Below are positions 1 through 7,147 of a stretch of 33,248 bases of DNA, piece after piece. Within the stretch, counting starts at the first letter, position 1. Every line of letters starts with the position of its first letter. A program made the position numbers and the translations under genes. The DNA is taken from contig VBOR01000027.1 of the NCBI GenBank assembly GCA_005893165.1, positions 1-33,248 of the forward strand, written 5' to 3'. Under the pieces are notes generated by a model. The model saw nothing but the letters and a program-made list of their open reading frames with translations, made no database searches and was not told where the DNA came from. The stretch comes from Candidatus Eiseniibacteriota bacterium (GTDB lineage: Bacteria; Eisenbacteria; RBG-16-71-46; SZUA-252).

Positions 1-491
1 GAGGCTCCGATCTGAACGTCGATGCGCGGGGCTCCGGTCACAGGCGTTACGGTGATCGATCCCAGGGTTGCGAGCCCCGGGGGCGTGAACGTTCCTGGGG
101 GTCGCGTCCTGTTGATCTCGACTTCGGTGTTGCTCTGTAGCGGAGGGCTGGTTTCCGTGTAGCTCGCGTCCGTTGGCGTGAAGGACCCCCACGTGACCGT
201 TCCGCCGACAGCCTTCAGGGCCAAGGTGTAGCTGAACATGTCCAGCGGCTGCGGCGTGGTGCCTGTACCGCCGCAATAGGCCGACGTGTGCGAGTTACAG
301 CTCTGGAGCGTGCCGTTTCGGTCGTGATCGGTGTCGAGGAAGATGGTGACGATCGTCGTCCCGCTCGCCCGGAGCCGCGTGGGGTCCGTGGGATTGTCCG
401 TTGTCATGCGCATGTACTGCGCGGCCGCCGGAGCCGCGAGAGCGAGGAGCAGCAGGGAACCCAGGGCGAGGCATCGTAGGGTAGGTCTCAT
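1..491 (-). CDS. Secreted protein of unknown function (3' end outside the window)
   Basis: The reading frame opens at ATG (489-491, complement) and stays open to the window edge, giving at least 163 residues. A strong AGGAGG lies 7 bases upstream, which fixes the start. The N terminus is a typical Sec signal peptide: basic MRPTLR, a Leu/Ala-rich core to about residue 20, then a PAAAQ junction with likely cleavage after Ala24. The mature part is rich in Thr, Pro, Gly and Ser with alternating hydrophobics, as in extracellular beta-sandwich proteins. It holds a DTDHDRNGT stretch that resembles a calcium-binding loop, and two Cys flanking a short Ser/His segment that could form a disulphide. I do not recognise the family. 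It is the only gene on this strand and faces away from the tRNA cluster. Signal peptide is near certain; function is unknown. Confidence 0.8.
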   Translation of the reverse strand, partial: MRPTLRCLALGSLLLLALAAPAAAQYMRMTTDNPTDPTRLRASGTTIVTIFLDTDHDRNGTLQSCNSHTSAYCGGTGTTPQPLDMFSYTLALKAVGGTVTWGSFTPTDASYTETSPPLQSNTEVEINRTRPPGTFTPPGLATLGSITVTPVTGAPRIDVQIGA

Positions 492-619
492 GGGGAACCT
501 CCTCTAGGCGCGGGACTGCCGCGCACGTTCAGATGGCGTTTGGGAAATCGAAGGACAGGTCCGAGTGGGGAAGGGCTTTCGGAACATGGGATCCTTCCTG
601 TTAGGTGGGAATCGGCAAG

Positions 620-648
620 AGCGTACTCCTCCGCTGCCCCAAAGTCAA
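620..648 (-). promoter_or_regulatory. Sigma70-type promoter for the secreted-protein gene
   Basis: On the complement strand TTGACT (643-648) is followed after exactly 17 bases by TACGCT (620-625). Hexamers and spacing are close to the sigma70 consensus. Transcription would begin near 612 and leave a leader of about 120 bases before the ATG at 491. No other good promoter was seen in the 215-base gap between this gene and the first tRNA. Confidence 0.5.
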
Positions 649-706
649 GGCTGAGCAGCGACTTCCGGGCTGGAAATGCCGCCGCCGATCGCGTATTCTC
701 CTCCGC

Positions 707-796
<90 letters not shown>

Positions 797-843
797 TCCT
801 AAGAGACGGCGCGTGAGGGAGCGCGCGAACATCGAAGCTTCCC

Positions 844-933
844 GGAGAGATGTCCGAGTGGCTGAAGGAGCACGCTTGGAAAGCGTGTAAGCATGAAAGT
901 GCTTCGTGGGTTCGAATCCCACTCTCTCCGCCA
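844..933 (+). tRNA. tRNA-Ser (anticodon GGA)
   Basis: A second 90-base class II tRNA, 47 bases after the first. It has the same GGAGAGA/TCTCTCC acceptor stem, discriminator G and encoded CCA. The anticodon stem CACGC/GCGTG encloses TTGGAAA, giving anticodon GGA (reads UCC and UCU). The long variable arm differs from the first copy, so these are two isoacceptors rather than a recent duplication. Confidence 0.95.
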
Positions 934-958
934 GTTGTGAAGCAATCCGGAATCAGGT

Positions 959-1034
959 GGGGATGTAGCTCAGTTGGGAGAGCGCCTCGTTCGCAACGAG
1001 GAGGTCACCGGTTCGATCCCGGTCATCTCCACCA
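959..1034 (+). tRNA. tRNA-Ala (anticodon CGC)
   Basis: A 76-base tRNA with encoded CCA. The anticodon stem CCTCG/CGAGG encloses TTCGCAA, giving anticodon CGC (reads GCG). The acceptor stem GGGGATG/CATCTCC has one wobble at the third pair, G961 with T at tRNA position 70. This is the G3:U70 pair that alanyl-tRNA synthetase recognises, and the discriminator is A. The cognate enzyme, alaS, lies in the same window. Confidence 0.95.
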
Positions 1035-1070
1035 TAAGCAGCCACCGTGGTGACTGGCGTAAAGTTCGGT

Positions 1071-1235
1071 GGGTCGGGCATGGCCCTCTCGTGCCTCGGC
1101 GTTGACGGCCAGTTCCCGCGCAATCGAGAATCGCGAACCCCGTCAGGACCGGAAGGTAGCAGCGGTCAGCGGTAACCTCGATGTGCCGCGGACTCGACTG
1201 GCTCGAGCCGGGAATCGGGGGGGCTTTGCCCGCAG
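1071..1235 (+). ncRNA. ffs: Signal recognition particle RNA (4.5S type)
   Basis: The core CGTCAGGACCGGAAGGTAGC (1141-1160), continuing into AGCGGTC, is the conserved apical domain that binds Ffh, with its GGAA-type tetraloop and asymmetric internal loop. The flanks fold back as a long hairpin: ATCGAG pairs with CTCGAT, GGCCAGT with ACTGGCT, CTCGGC (1095-1100) with GCCGGG (1207-1212), and CGGGCA (1075-1080) with TGCCCG (1227-1232). The core is certain; the ends are estimated from the outermost pairing. A TAAAGT hexamer at 1060-1065 would place a transcript start near 1072, but no matching -35 box is seen. An SRP RNA directly upstream of dnaX-ybaB-recR is a common bacterial order. Confidence 0.88.
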
Positions 1236-1268
1236 CGCGCCGGGATGCGCGCCACGTTAGGAGCTCTC

Positions 1269-3053
1269 TTGGCCCACCTTGCCCTCGCCCGGAAGTACCG
1301 TCCTCAGCGGTTCGCCGACCTGGTCGGACAGGACCCCATCCGCACCACCCTGGAGCAGGCGGTCGCCAAGAACCGGGTCGCCCACGCCTACCTCTTCGCC
1401 GGACCCCGGGGCAGCGGCAAGACCACGACCGCCCGCCTCATCGCCAAGGCGCTGAACTGCGAGCGCAGAAAGCCGGGGGAGTCGGAGCCCTGCAACGAGT
1501 GCGGGAGCTGCGTCGCGATCACGAACGGCACCTCGCTCGACGTGCTCGAGATCGACGGCGCCAGCAATCGCGGGATCGAGGAGATACGGAATCTCCGCGA
1601 GAACGTGAAGTACGCCGCCTCGGGCGGAAAGTTCAAGGTGTACATCATCGACGAGGCGCACCAGCTCACCGACTTCGCCTGGAACGCGCTCCTGAAAACC
1701 CTGGAGGAGCCGCCGGCCCACGTCCGCTTCGTCTTCTGCACCACGGAGCCGCTCGAGGTGCCCGACACCATCGCGTCGCGCTGCCAGGTGTTCGAGTTTC
1801 GCAGGCTCCGGAGCGAGGAGCTGGTGAAGCACCTGCTCGACGTGGCCGCGAGGGAAAGGGTCTCTCTACATGAAGATGCCGCGGGCCTGATCGCGCGGGC
1901 CTCGGAAGGAAGCGTGCGCGATGCGCTGGGGCGCCTGGATCAGTCGCTCGCGCTCTCGCCAGAGGGTGTGACCGCCGCGACGGTCGCGCAGGCGCTCGGG
2001 CTCGCGGGGCTCGACGCCTACTTCGATCTGGGGGAGGCGCTCGCGAAGCGCGATCCCAAGCTGGCGTTACAAGTACTGGACCGGCTCCACGACCGGGGCA
2101 TGGACGTCGAGGAGATCGCGGACGGGCTCGCACACCATCTCCGCCAGCTTCTTCTGATCGCCGTGGATTCCTCCCTCGAGAAGCTCGTGGACGCGGCCCC
2201 CAGCGACCGGGAGCGGTACGTCGCGCAGGCGAAGGAATTCCGGCCCACCGATCTCAACGCGATGCTGAATCTTCTCCTCGAGACGCGCCCCCTGCTGCGC
2301 CGCGCCGAGGCGCCGCGCATCCTGCTCGAGGTCGCGCTGGTCGAGATGTGCACGCTCCCCACGGCGGCGAGGATCGAGGATCTGATCCGCCGCCTCGGCG
2401 AGCTGGAATCGAAGCTCGGGGGGGGCGGTCCAGGCACGCCGTCGCCGGCTCCGCGCCCGGCAAAGCAGGATGAGGCTTCCGCTCCGGCGGCGCCCGCGCC
2501 GCGCCGCGGCTCCTCCACACCTCGCGCGATCGCCGACACGGAGCCCAGGCATTCCGCGCTCACTGCCGTCACGGCCGTCCCCGGGAATGAGCCCTTGCCC
2601 CCGAGCGCCGGCAGTCCCGCCGACCTCCGGCTCGTGGAATCACCCGTCGGTGTGGAGGCCGCCGATCCCAGCGATCCGGTCGTGCGCTGGCGGCACGCGG
2701 TGGACCGGGTGAAGGAGCGAAAACTCCTTCTGGGCACGTGTCTCGAGGAGGGGTCGTTCCTGGGAATCGCGGGGGGCAACGTGAGGATCGCGCTCTCGGT
2801 GGAGCACGCCTTCCACCGCGCGATGCTGGAAATGAAGGAGAATCGTGAGATTCTGAACGAGGAGCTGGAAAAATGTTACGGCCGGGGCGTCCGGCTTCTC
2901 TGCGAGTCCTTGGCACCTCCCGCCCAGGCGGGGGAGCGCGTCCCGGGTGCCGGCGAGACGCCGGGCGGTCCCGAGGCCTCCCTGGTGGACCGCATCGTCG
3001 AGCTCTTCGACGGAGAGGTCCTGGGGCCGGATCCGGAGAAGGGGAACGTATGA
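1269..3053 (+). CDS. dnaX: DNA polymerase III subunit tau/gamma (clamp loader ATPase)
   Basis: DnaX is the ATPase of the clamp-loader complex that opens the sliding clamp and links polymerase cores at the replication fork. I chose the TTG at 1269: AGGAG lies 5 bases upstream, and the product then starts MAHLALARKYRPQ, matching the usual N terminus. An ATG at 1245 would add eight atypical residues. Visible motifs are the P-loop GPRGSGKT (45-52), four zinc Cys (64, 75, 78, 81), the DEAH box (128-131) and sensor 1 around CTTEP. A Pro/Ala-rich linker begins near residue 385 and leads to a tau-type C-terminal region; the length is 594 residues. A run of eight G (2418-2425) sits at the start of the linker and may allow slippage to a gamma-like product. 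The stop overlaps the ybaB start as ATGA. Confidence 0.97.
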   Translation: MAHLALARKYRPQRFADLVGQDPIRTTLEQAVAKNRVAHAYLFAGPRGSGKTTTARLIAKALNCERRKPGESEPCNECGSCVAITNGTSLDVLEIDGASNRGIEEIRNLRENVKYAASGGKFKVYIIDEAHQLTDFAWNALLKTLEEPPAHVRFVFCTTEPLEVPDTIASRCQVFEFRRLRSEELVKHLLDVAARERVSLHEDAAGLIARASEGSVRDALGRLDQSLALSPEGVTAATVAQALGLAGLDAYFDLGEALAKRDPKLALQVLDRLHDRGMDVEEIADGLAHHLRQLLLIAVDSSLEKLVDAAPSDRERYVAQAKEFRPTDLNAMLNLLLETRPLLRRAEAPRILLEVALVEMCTLPTAARIEDLIRRLGELESKLGGGGPGTPSPAPRPAKQDEASAPAAPAPRRGSSTPRAIADTEPRHSALTAVTAVPGNEPLPPSAGSPADLRLVESPVGVEAADPSDPVVRWRHAVDRVKERKLLLGTCLEEGSFLGIAGGNVRIALSVEHAFHRAMLEMKENREILNEELEKCYGRGVRLLCESLAPPAQAGERVPGAGETPGGPEASLVDRIVELFDGEVLGPDPEKGNV

Positions 3054-3364
3054 AGAACATCGCGGGCATGCTCCAGAAGGCGCAGGCCCTTCAAGCCAAG
3101 ATGTCGGAAATGCAGGCGGAGCTGAAAACGCGCGAGATCGTCGGGTCCTCGGGGCAGGGGAAGGTGAAGGTCACCATGAACGGGGCCCAGGACGTGGTCA
3201 AAATCTCGATCGACCCCGAAGTCGTGAACCCGGACGAGGCGGATCTTCTGGAAGATCTGGTGCTCGCCGCGTTCAACGACGCCCGTGCGAAGGTCACGCG
3301 CATGGTCGAGGAGGAAATGGGCAAGCTCACCGGCGGCATGGGGCTTCCGAAGGGGCTCTTCTAG
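3050..3364 (+). CDS. ybaB: YbaB/EbfC nucleoid-associated protein
   Basis: This is a 104-residue member of the YbaB/EbfC family, small dimeric DNA-binding proteins linked to nucleoid organisation and to RecR-dependent repair. It opens MKNIAGMLQKAQ, runs through an amphipathic helix with MSEMQAEL, and has the central GQGKVKVTMNG strand and a DLVLAAFNDA helix. It ends with the Gly/Met-rich GGMGLPKGLF typical of the family. The ATG overlaps the dnaX stop by four bases (ATGA), so translation is probably coupled. The dnaX-ybaB-recR order is widely conserved. Confidence 0.95.
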   Translation: MKNIAGMLQKAQALQAKMSEMQAELKTREIVGSSGQGKVKVTMNGAQDVVKISIDPEVVNPDEADLLEDLVLAAFNDARAKVTRMVEEEMGKLTGGMGLPKGLF

Positions 3365-3369
3365 GCTCC

Positions 3370-3972
3370 ATGCAGTATTCGAGCGCCTTGCTGGAAGCGG
3401 TCATCACGGAGCTGACCCGCCTTCCGGGACTGGGCCGGAAATCGGCCCAGCGGATCGCCTTCCACCTGCTCCGTTCCCCCGAGGGAGACGCCAAGCGGCT
3501 CGCGCAGGCGGTCCTGGAGCTCAGGGCGAAGGTCGAGGACTGCCGCATTTGCGGCAACGTCACCGAGACCCAGCCCTGCGCCATCTGCGCGGATTCCCGC
3601 CGCGACACGGCGGTGATCTGCGTCGTCGAGCAGCCCATGGACGTTCTGGCCATCGAGCGGACCGGCGAATACCGCGGTGCCTACCACGTCCTCAAGGGAG
3701 CCCTTTCTCCCATCGACGGCATCGGTCCCGAGCAGCTCAAGCTGGGAGAGCTGATCGAGCGCGTGAAGGGCGGGAAGGTGAGCGAGGTGATCCTCGCCAC
3801 GAACCCCACGGCCCAGGGAGAGGCGACCGCGCTCTACATCGCCCGCCTGCTGCAGGCGATCCCCGGTGTGCGCGTCACGCGCATCGCCCGCGGCGTGCCC
3901 ATGGGCTCCGACCTCGAGTTCTCGGATCAGGTCACGCTCGCCCGCGCCATGAGCGGGCGCAAGGAGATCTGA
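3370..3972 (+). CDS. recR: Recombination mediator protein RecR
   Basis: RecR works with RecF/RecO to load RecA at single-stranded gaps. The 200-residue length is normal. Domains in order: a helix-hairpin-helix DNA-binding segment near RLPGLGRKSAQR (18-29), a four-Cys zinc finger (Cys58, 61, 70, 73), then a Toprim domain from about residue 80 with VEQPMD, the GALSPIDGIGP stretch, and a C-terminal Walker-like element. The start ATG lies 5 bases after the ybaB stop. It is probably the last gene of the dnaX operon, since a 269-base gap with its own regulatory features follows. Confidence 0.97.
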   Translation: MQYSSALLEAVITELTRLPGLGRKSAQRIAFHLLRSPEGDAKRLAQAVLELRAKVEDCRICGNVTETQPCAICADSRRDTAVICVVEQPMDVLAIERTGEYRGAYHVLKGALSPIDGIGPEQLKLGELIERVKGGKVSEVILATNPTAQGEATALYIARLLQAIPGVRVTRIARGVPMGSDLEFSDQVTLARAMSGRKEI

Positions 3973-3973
3973 G

Positions 3974-4006
3974 CCCGGTCGATCCTGTGTGATTCCCCGG
4001 TCGATC
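3974..4006 (+). repeat. Two 11-bp direct repeats downstream of recR
   Basis: CCCGGTCGATC occurs at 3974-3984 and again at 3996-4006, so the copies are 22 bases apart, about two helical turns. They lie just after the recR stop and upstream of the candidate mglB promoter. The spacing would suit a dimeric DNA-binding protein, but chance cannot be excluded. Confidence 0.35.
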
Positions 4007-4034
4007 TAAGCCGCCCAATTCGAGCACATTATCC

Positions 4035-4062
4035 TTGACCGCCCACCCGGACGTGTTAGCGT
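4035..4062 (+). promoter_or_regulatory. Candidate promoter for mglBA
   Basis: TTGACC (4035-4040) is followed after 16 bases by TAGCGT (4057-4062). The -35 hexamer is good and the -10 is poor. It lies in the only sizeable gap ahead of mglB and would give a leader of about 170 bases. The short sequence GCCCAATTC occurs on both sides of it (4013-4021 and 4066-4074). Confidence 0.3.
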
Positions 4063-4164
4063 TCGGCCCAATTCCTGGTAGAGCGTCTTTGCTGTGTGGT
4101 TGCATGACGCGTGGGGTGGTGGGGTGGGGATCTCGGCGCCGGCTGATACGGAGAGGCTAGGGCA

Positions 4165-4228
4165 GGACACACCTCTTTCTGAAAACAGCCGGTCGGCGTC
4201 ACACATGCCGCAGGGCCCAGGTGTGTCC
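4165..4228 (+). promoter_or_regulatory. Inverted repeat in the mglB leader abutting the ribosome binding site
   Basis: GGACACACCT (4165-4174) and AGGTGTGTCC (4219-4228) are perfect reverse complements separated by 44 bases. The right arm ends one base before the AAGGAG Shine-Dalgarno (4229-4234) of mglB. A small GCCG/CGGC hairpin lies inside the loop. The fold could affect ribosome access, or the arms could bind a protein. No function is proven. Confidence 0.4.
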
Positions 4229-4241
4229 AAGGAGTTGGACC

Positions 4242-4745
4242 ATGGTGAAGGGGAATTGGGCGCTCTTCGAGGAAGACTTCTGGTCGCTCAACACCATCTT
4301 GCAGAACCTCATCCAGTCCTCGAGCGCCAAGAGTGTGATGCTGATCGACAAGACCGGTCAGCTCATCAGCTCCATCGGCGAACCTCCCGGTTTCGATGTC
4401 ACCTCGTTCTCCTCGCTCGCGGCCGCGGATTTCGCGGCCAATCAGCAGCTCGCCGAGATGGTCGGCGAGATGGATTTCGCCACGCTCGTCCATCAGGGCC
4501 AGAACGAGAGCATGTACCTCTCGTTGATCGCGAACCGCGTCATCCTGGTCGTGCTCTTCGATCGGAAGACCTCCCTCGGGCTGGTGCGCCTGAAGGCGCG
4601 TCGCGGCGGAGAAGAGCTCCTGGCGGTGCTGAACAAGCTGTTCGACAAGCTCCAGTACAAGAATGAAGATCTGAGTGCGACGACGCTGGGGGCCGAGTTC
4701 ACCGCCGAAGCGGAAAGCGAGATCGACAGCCTATTCAAGGAATAG
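4242..4745 (+). CDS. mglB: MglB-like roadblock/LC7 protein (GTPase regulator)
   Basis: This 167-residue roadblock/LC7 protein is the expected partner of the GTPase encoded next. In Myxococcus, MglB is a homodimer that stimulates GTP hydrolysis by MglA, and its C-terminal helix promotes nucleotide exchange. The start at 4242 is supported by AAGGAG 7 bases upstream. The central segment MLIDKTGQLIS, FSSLAAADFAA and HQGQNESMYLSLI follows the roadblock alpha/beta pattern. Residues from about 135 on form a charged tail rich in Glu, as in MglB proteins. It sits 15 bases before mglA with nothing between. The assignment rests on family pattern plus neighbour and is strong. Confidence 0.9.
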   Translation: MVKGNWALFEEDFWSLNTILQNLIQSSSAKSVMLIDKTGQLISSIGEPPGFDVTSFSSLAAADFAANQQLAEMVGEMDFATLVHQGQNESMYLSLIANRVILVVLFDRKTSLGLVRLKARRGGEELLAVLNKLFDKLQYKNEDLSATTLGAEFTAEAESEIDSLFKE

Positions 4746-4760
4746 GAGAGCCATAGCGAC

Positions 4761-5339
4761 GTGTCGCTGATCAATTACTCGTCTCGCGAGATCAACTGCA
4801 AAATCGTCTATTACGGTCCCGGCCTCTGCGGCAAAACCACCAATCTCCAGCACATTTATTCGCGCGTCCCCCAGGAAACCCGCGGCAAGATGATCTCCCT
4901 GGCCACGGAGATGGACCGCACGCTGTTCTTCGACTTCCTTCCGCTGGAGCTGGGGCAGATCCGGGGGTTTCGCACCCGGTTTCACCTCTATACGGTTCCC
5001 GGGCAGGTCTACTACAATGCGAGCCGCAAGCTGATCCTGAAAGGGGTCGATGGAATCGTATTCGTGGCGGATTCGCAGATCGATCGATTCGAAGCGAACG
5101 TGGAAAGCTACATGAACATGCTCGACAACCTCACGGAGCACGATCTCACGATCGAGAAGATTCCGTTTGTGATGCAGTACAACAAGCGGGATCTTCCCCG
5201 CGTGGTGCCGATCGACGATCTGGAACGGGAGCTGAATCCTCGCAAGGCGCCGTACTTCGAAGCGGTCGCGCTCCGAGGCACCGGGGTGTTCGATACGCTC
5301 AAGGTGGCCTGCAAGCTCGTCCTGAAGACGCTCGGGTAG
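4761..5339 (+). CDS. mglA: MglA-like Ras-family GTPase (cell polarity switch)
   Basis: A 192-residue small GTPase closely resembling Myxococcus MglA, which marks the leading cell pole and controls gliding and type IV pili. It starts at GTG with AGGAG 12 bases upstream and the family-typical N terminus [14 protein letters not shown]. The P-loop is GPGLCGKT (19-26). The G3 motif is TVPGQ rather than DxxG, a hallmark of the MglA group. The base-specificity motif is NKRD (141-144). Arg53 and Gln82, the residues used in MglB-stimulated hydrolysis in MglA, are both present. The gene is complete and looks active. Close homologues also occur in non-gliding bacteria, so motility itself is not proven. 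Confidence 0.95.
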   Translation: MSLINYSSREINCKIVYYGPGLCGKTTNLQHIYSRVPQETRGKMISLATEMDRTLFFDFLPLELGQIRGFRTRFHLYTVPGQVYYNASRKLILKGVDGIVFVADSQIDRFEANVESYMNMLDNLTEHDLTIEKIPFVMQYNKRDLPRVVPIDDLERELNPRKAPYFEAVALRGTGVFDTLKVACKLVLKTLG

Positions 5340-5346
5340 CCCGGAC

Positions 5347-5823
5347 GTGCGGCGCGTTGCCGTCCTGCTCGCGACGGGATTCGGCCTGGGCTATCTCCCC
5401 ATCGCGCCCGCGACCTGGGCCTCCGCGGCCACCTGCATGGCGCTGGTCTTCGTTCTTCCCCGGCTCGAGCTTCCCGCCTTCGCCGCCCTGACCCTGGTCG
5501 TCACCGTCCTGGCGGTGATCGTGTGCGGTCCCGCCGAGAAGGTGCTCGGGCACGACGCCCATCCGATCGTCCTGGACGAGGTGGCTGGCATGATGATCAC
5601 CGTGTGCGGCGTGCCCGCGATCGGCTTCGCCGACCCGCCGCATGTCATCACGCTGATCGTGGGGTTCGTGCTGTTCCGCATCTTCGACGTGTGGAAGCCG
5701 CCGCCGGTCGGGCGGGCGCAGGAGCTTCCGGGCGGGTTCGGAGTCGTGACGGACGACGTGCTCGCGGGACTCTACTCGAACCTCGTGCTGCAGATCCTCG
5801 CGCGCGTCTGGCCGGGCACATGA
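5347..5823 (+). CDS. pgpA: Phosphatidylglycerophosphatase A
   Basis: PgpA removes the phosphate from phosphatidylglycerol phosphate, the last step of phosphatidylglycerol synthesis, at the inner membrane. The 158-residue protein has several hydrophobic segments and three PgpA signatures: LDEVAGMM around residue 80, FRIFDVWKP near 115, and a VTDDVLAG acidic motif near 138. The Asp/Glu residues are the probable magnesium-binding and catalytic site. It starts at GTG 8 bases after mglA and is probably co-transcribed with it. It ends 43 bases before cinA. Confidence 0.93.
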   Translation: MRRVAVLLATGFGLGYLPIAPATWASAATCMALVFVLPRLELPAFAALTLVVTVLAVIVCGPAEKVLGHDAHPIVLDEVAGMMITVCGVPAIGFADPPHVITLIVGFVLFRIFDVWKPPPVGRAQELPGGFGVVTDDVLAGLYSNLVLQILARVWPGT

Positions 5824-5866
5824 CCGCGCGCGCGGGCGGAACGGGTGGAGCGGGCGGAACGGATCG

Positions 5867-7147
5867 ATGGCCGACCTGATCGTCGAAGTCATCACGGTGG
5901 GGAGCGAGCTTCTCCACGGGCTCGTCCCGAACACGAACCTGGACCTGGTCGGGGGCCTCCTCGCGGAGGCGGGGCTCTGGCCCTCGTATCACGCCACCGT
6001 GGGGGACGACCCGGAGCACCTGGGGGAGGCGTTCCGCACCGCGGTCCATCGCGCCGACCTCGTGATCGTGACCGGCGGACTGGGGCCGACGCAGGACGAC
6101 ATCACGCGAAAGGTGATCGCCACGGTCTTCCGCCGCCGGCTCATCCTGGACCGCGCGGTGCTGGATCAGATCCGGGGGCGCTTCCGGGAGCGCGGCATGG
6201 ACATGCCCCCCATGAACGAGAGCCAGGCCCTGATTCCTCGCGGCGCGAACGTGATCGAGAACCCGCGCGGCTCGGCGCCCGGGCTCCATTTCGCGCATCT
6301 GGAAACGGAGATCTTCGCCCTGCCGGGCGTTCCCTCCGAGGCGGAGGCGATGGTCCGCGCCTACGTGGTCCCGTTCCTCAAGAATCGAAACCCGGGACTC
6401 GTCTCGGGGCTCCGGGTGGTGAGGACGATCGGCATCGGGGAGTCGGCGCTGGCGGAGCGACTGCAGGGGTTCGAGCTGGAGGAGCCGGAGCTCCGCCTGG
6501 GGACGATCGCGCGCGCGTCCGGCGTGGACCTCCACGTGAGCGCCTCCTCCGTGGACGCGATGTGGCTACAGGGAGCGCTGGACCGGGGGGAGCGTAAGCT
6601 CCTCGAGCGCGCCGGATCCCACGCCTACGCGCTCGGGAGCCAGACGCTCGCCGAGGTGGTCGCGGAGGCGCTCCTGAATCGCAAGCTCACGCTCGCGACC
6701 GCGGAGTCTTTCACCGGAGGCCAGGTTGGTGCCGCGGTGGTCGCGACCCCGGGCAGCTCCCGGTACTATCAAGGAGGCGTGATCGCCTATTCGAATGAAT
6801 CGAAGGAGACCCTCCTCGGCGTCTCGAAGGAGACCTTGCGCCGCCACGGCGCGGTGAGCGCGGAGGTGGCGAAGGAGATGGCGCGGGGAGCGCGGGAGCG
6901 CCTGGGCGCCTCCTGCTCCGTTTCCACCACGGGAATCGCGGGTCCCGATGGCGGGACCCCGGAGAAGCCCGTGGGCCTCTGCTTCCTGGGGTTCTCCTCC
7001 GCGGGGGAAGGGGAGGCCGCCGAGCGCTTCCTCTTCGGGGGCTCGCGCGGCGACATCATCGCGCGCGCAACCTTCTTCGCGCTCGACCTGGTGCGCCGGA
7101 GCCTCGGCGCGGGAGTGGCATGGTCCGAACCTTCATCGCGCTCGTGA
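5867..7147 (+). CDS. cinA: CinA family protein (NMN amidohydrolase / ADP-ribose pyrophosphatase)
   Basis: A full-length two-domain CinA of 426 residues. The N-terminal MoCF/MoaB-like domain (about 1-170) starts VEVITVGSELLHG and contains VTGGLGPTQDD; in characterised CinA it hydrolyses ADP-ribose. The C-terminal domain (about 258-425) carries LATAESFTGG and TTGIAGPDGG, the signature of nicotinamide mononucleotide deamidases that recycle NMN. CinA is often linked to recA and competence, and here recA follows two genes later. The last 28 bases overlap thpR. Confidence 0.95.
   Translation: MADLIVEVITVGSELLHGLVPNTNLDLVGGLLAEAGLWPSYHATVGDDPEHLGEAFRTAVHRADLVIVTGGLGPTQDDITRKVIATVFRRRLILDRAVLDQIRGRFRERGMDMPPMNESQALIPRGANVIENPRGSAPGLHFAHLETEIFALPGVPSEAEAMVRAYVVPFLKNRNPGLVSGLRVVRTIGIGESALAERLQGFELEEPELRLGTIARASGVDLHVSASSVDAMWLQGALDRGERKLLERAGSHAYALGSQTLAEVVAEALLNRKLTLATAESFTGGQVGAAVVATPGSSRYYQGGVIAYSNESKETLLGVSKETLRRHGAVSAEVAKEMARGARERLGASCSVSTTGIAGPDGGTPEKPVGLCFLGFSSAGEGEAAERFLFGGSRGDIIARATFFALDLVRRSLGAGVAWSEPSSRS

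Noticed and set aside
797-843. A third tRNA or small RNA between the two tRNA-Ser genes
   Set aside because: The 47 bases hold no cloverleaf and no terminator; they read as a processing spacer.
1037-1065. A full sigma70 promoter for the SRP RNA
   Set aside because: TAAAGT at 1060-1065 could be a -10, but there is no -35 hexamer at 16-18 bases; it is only mentioned as weak support for the RNA 5' end.
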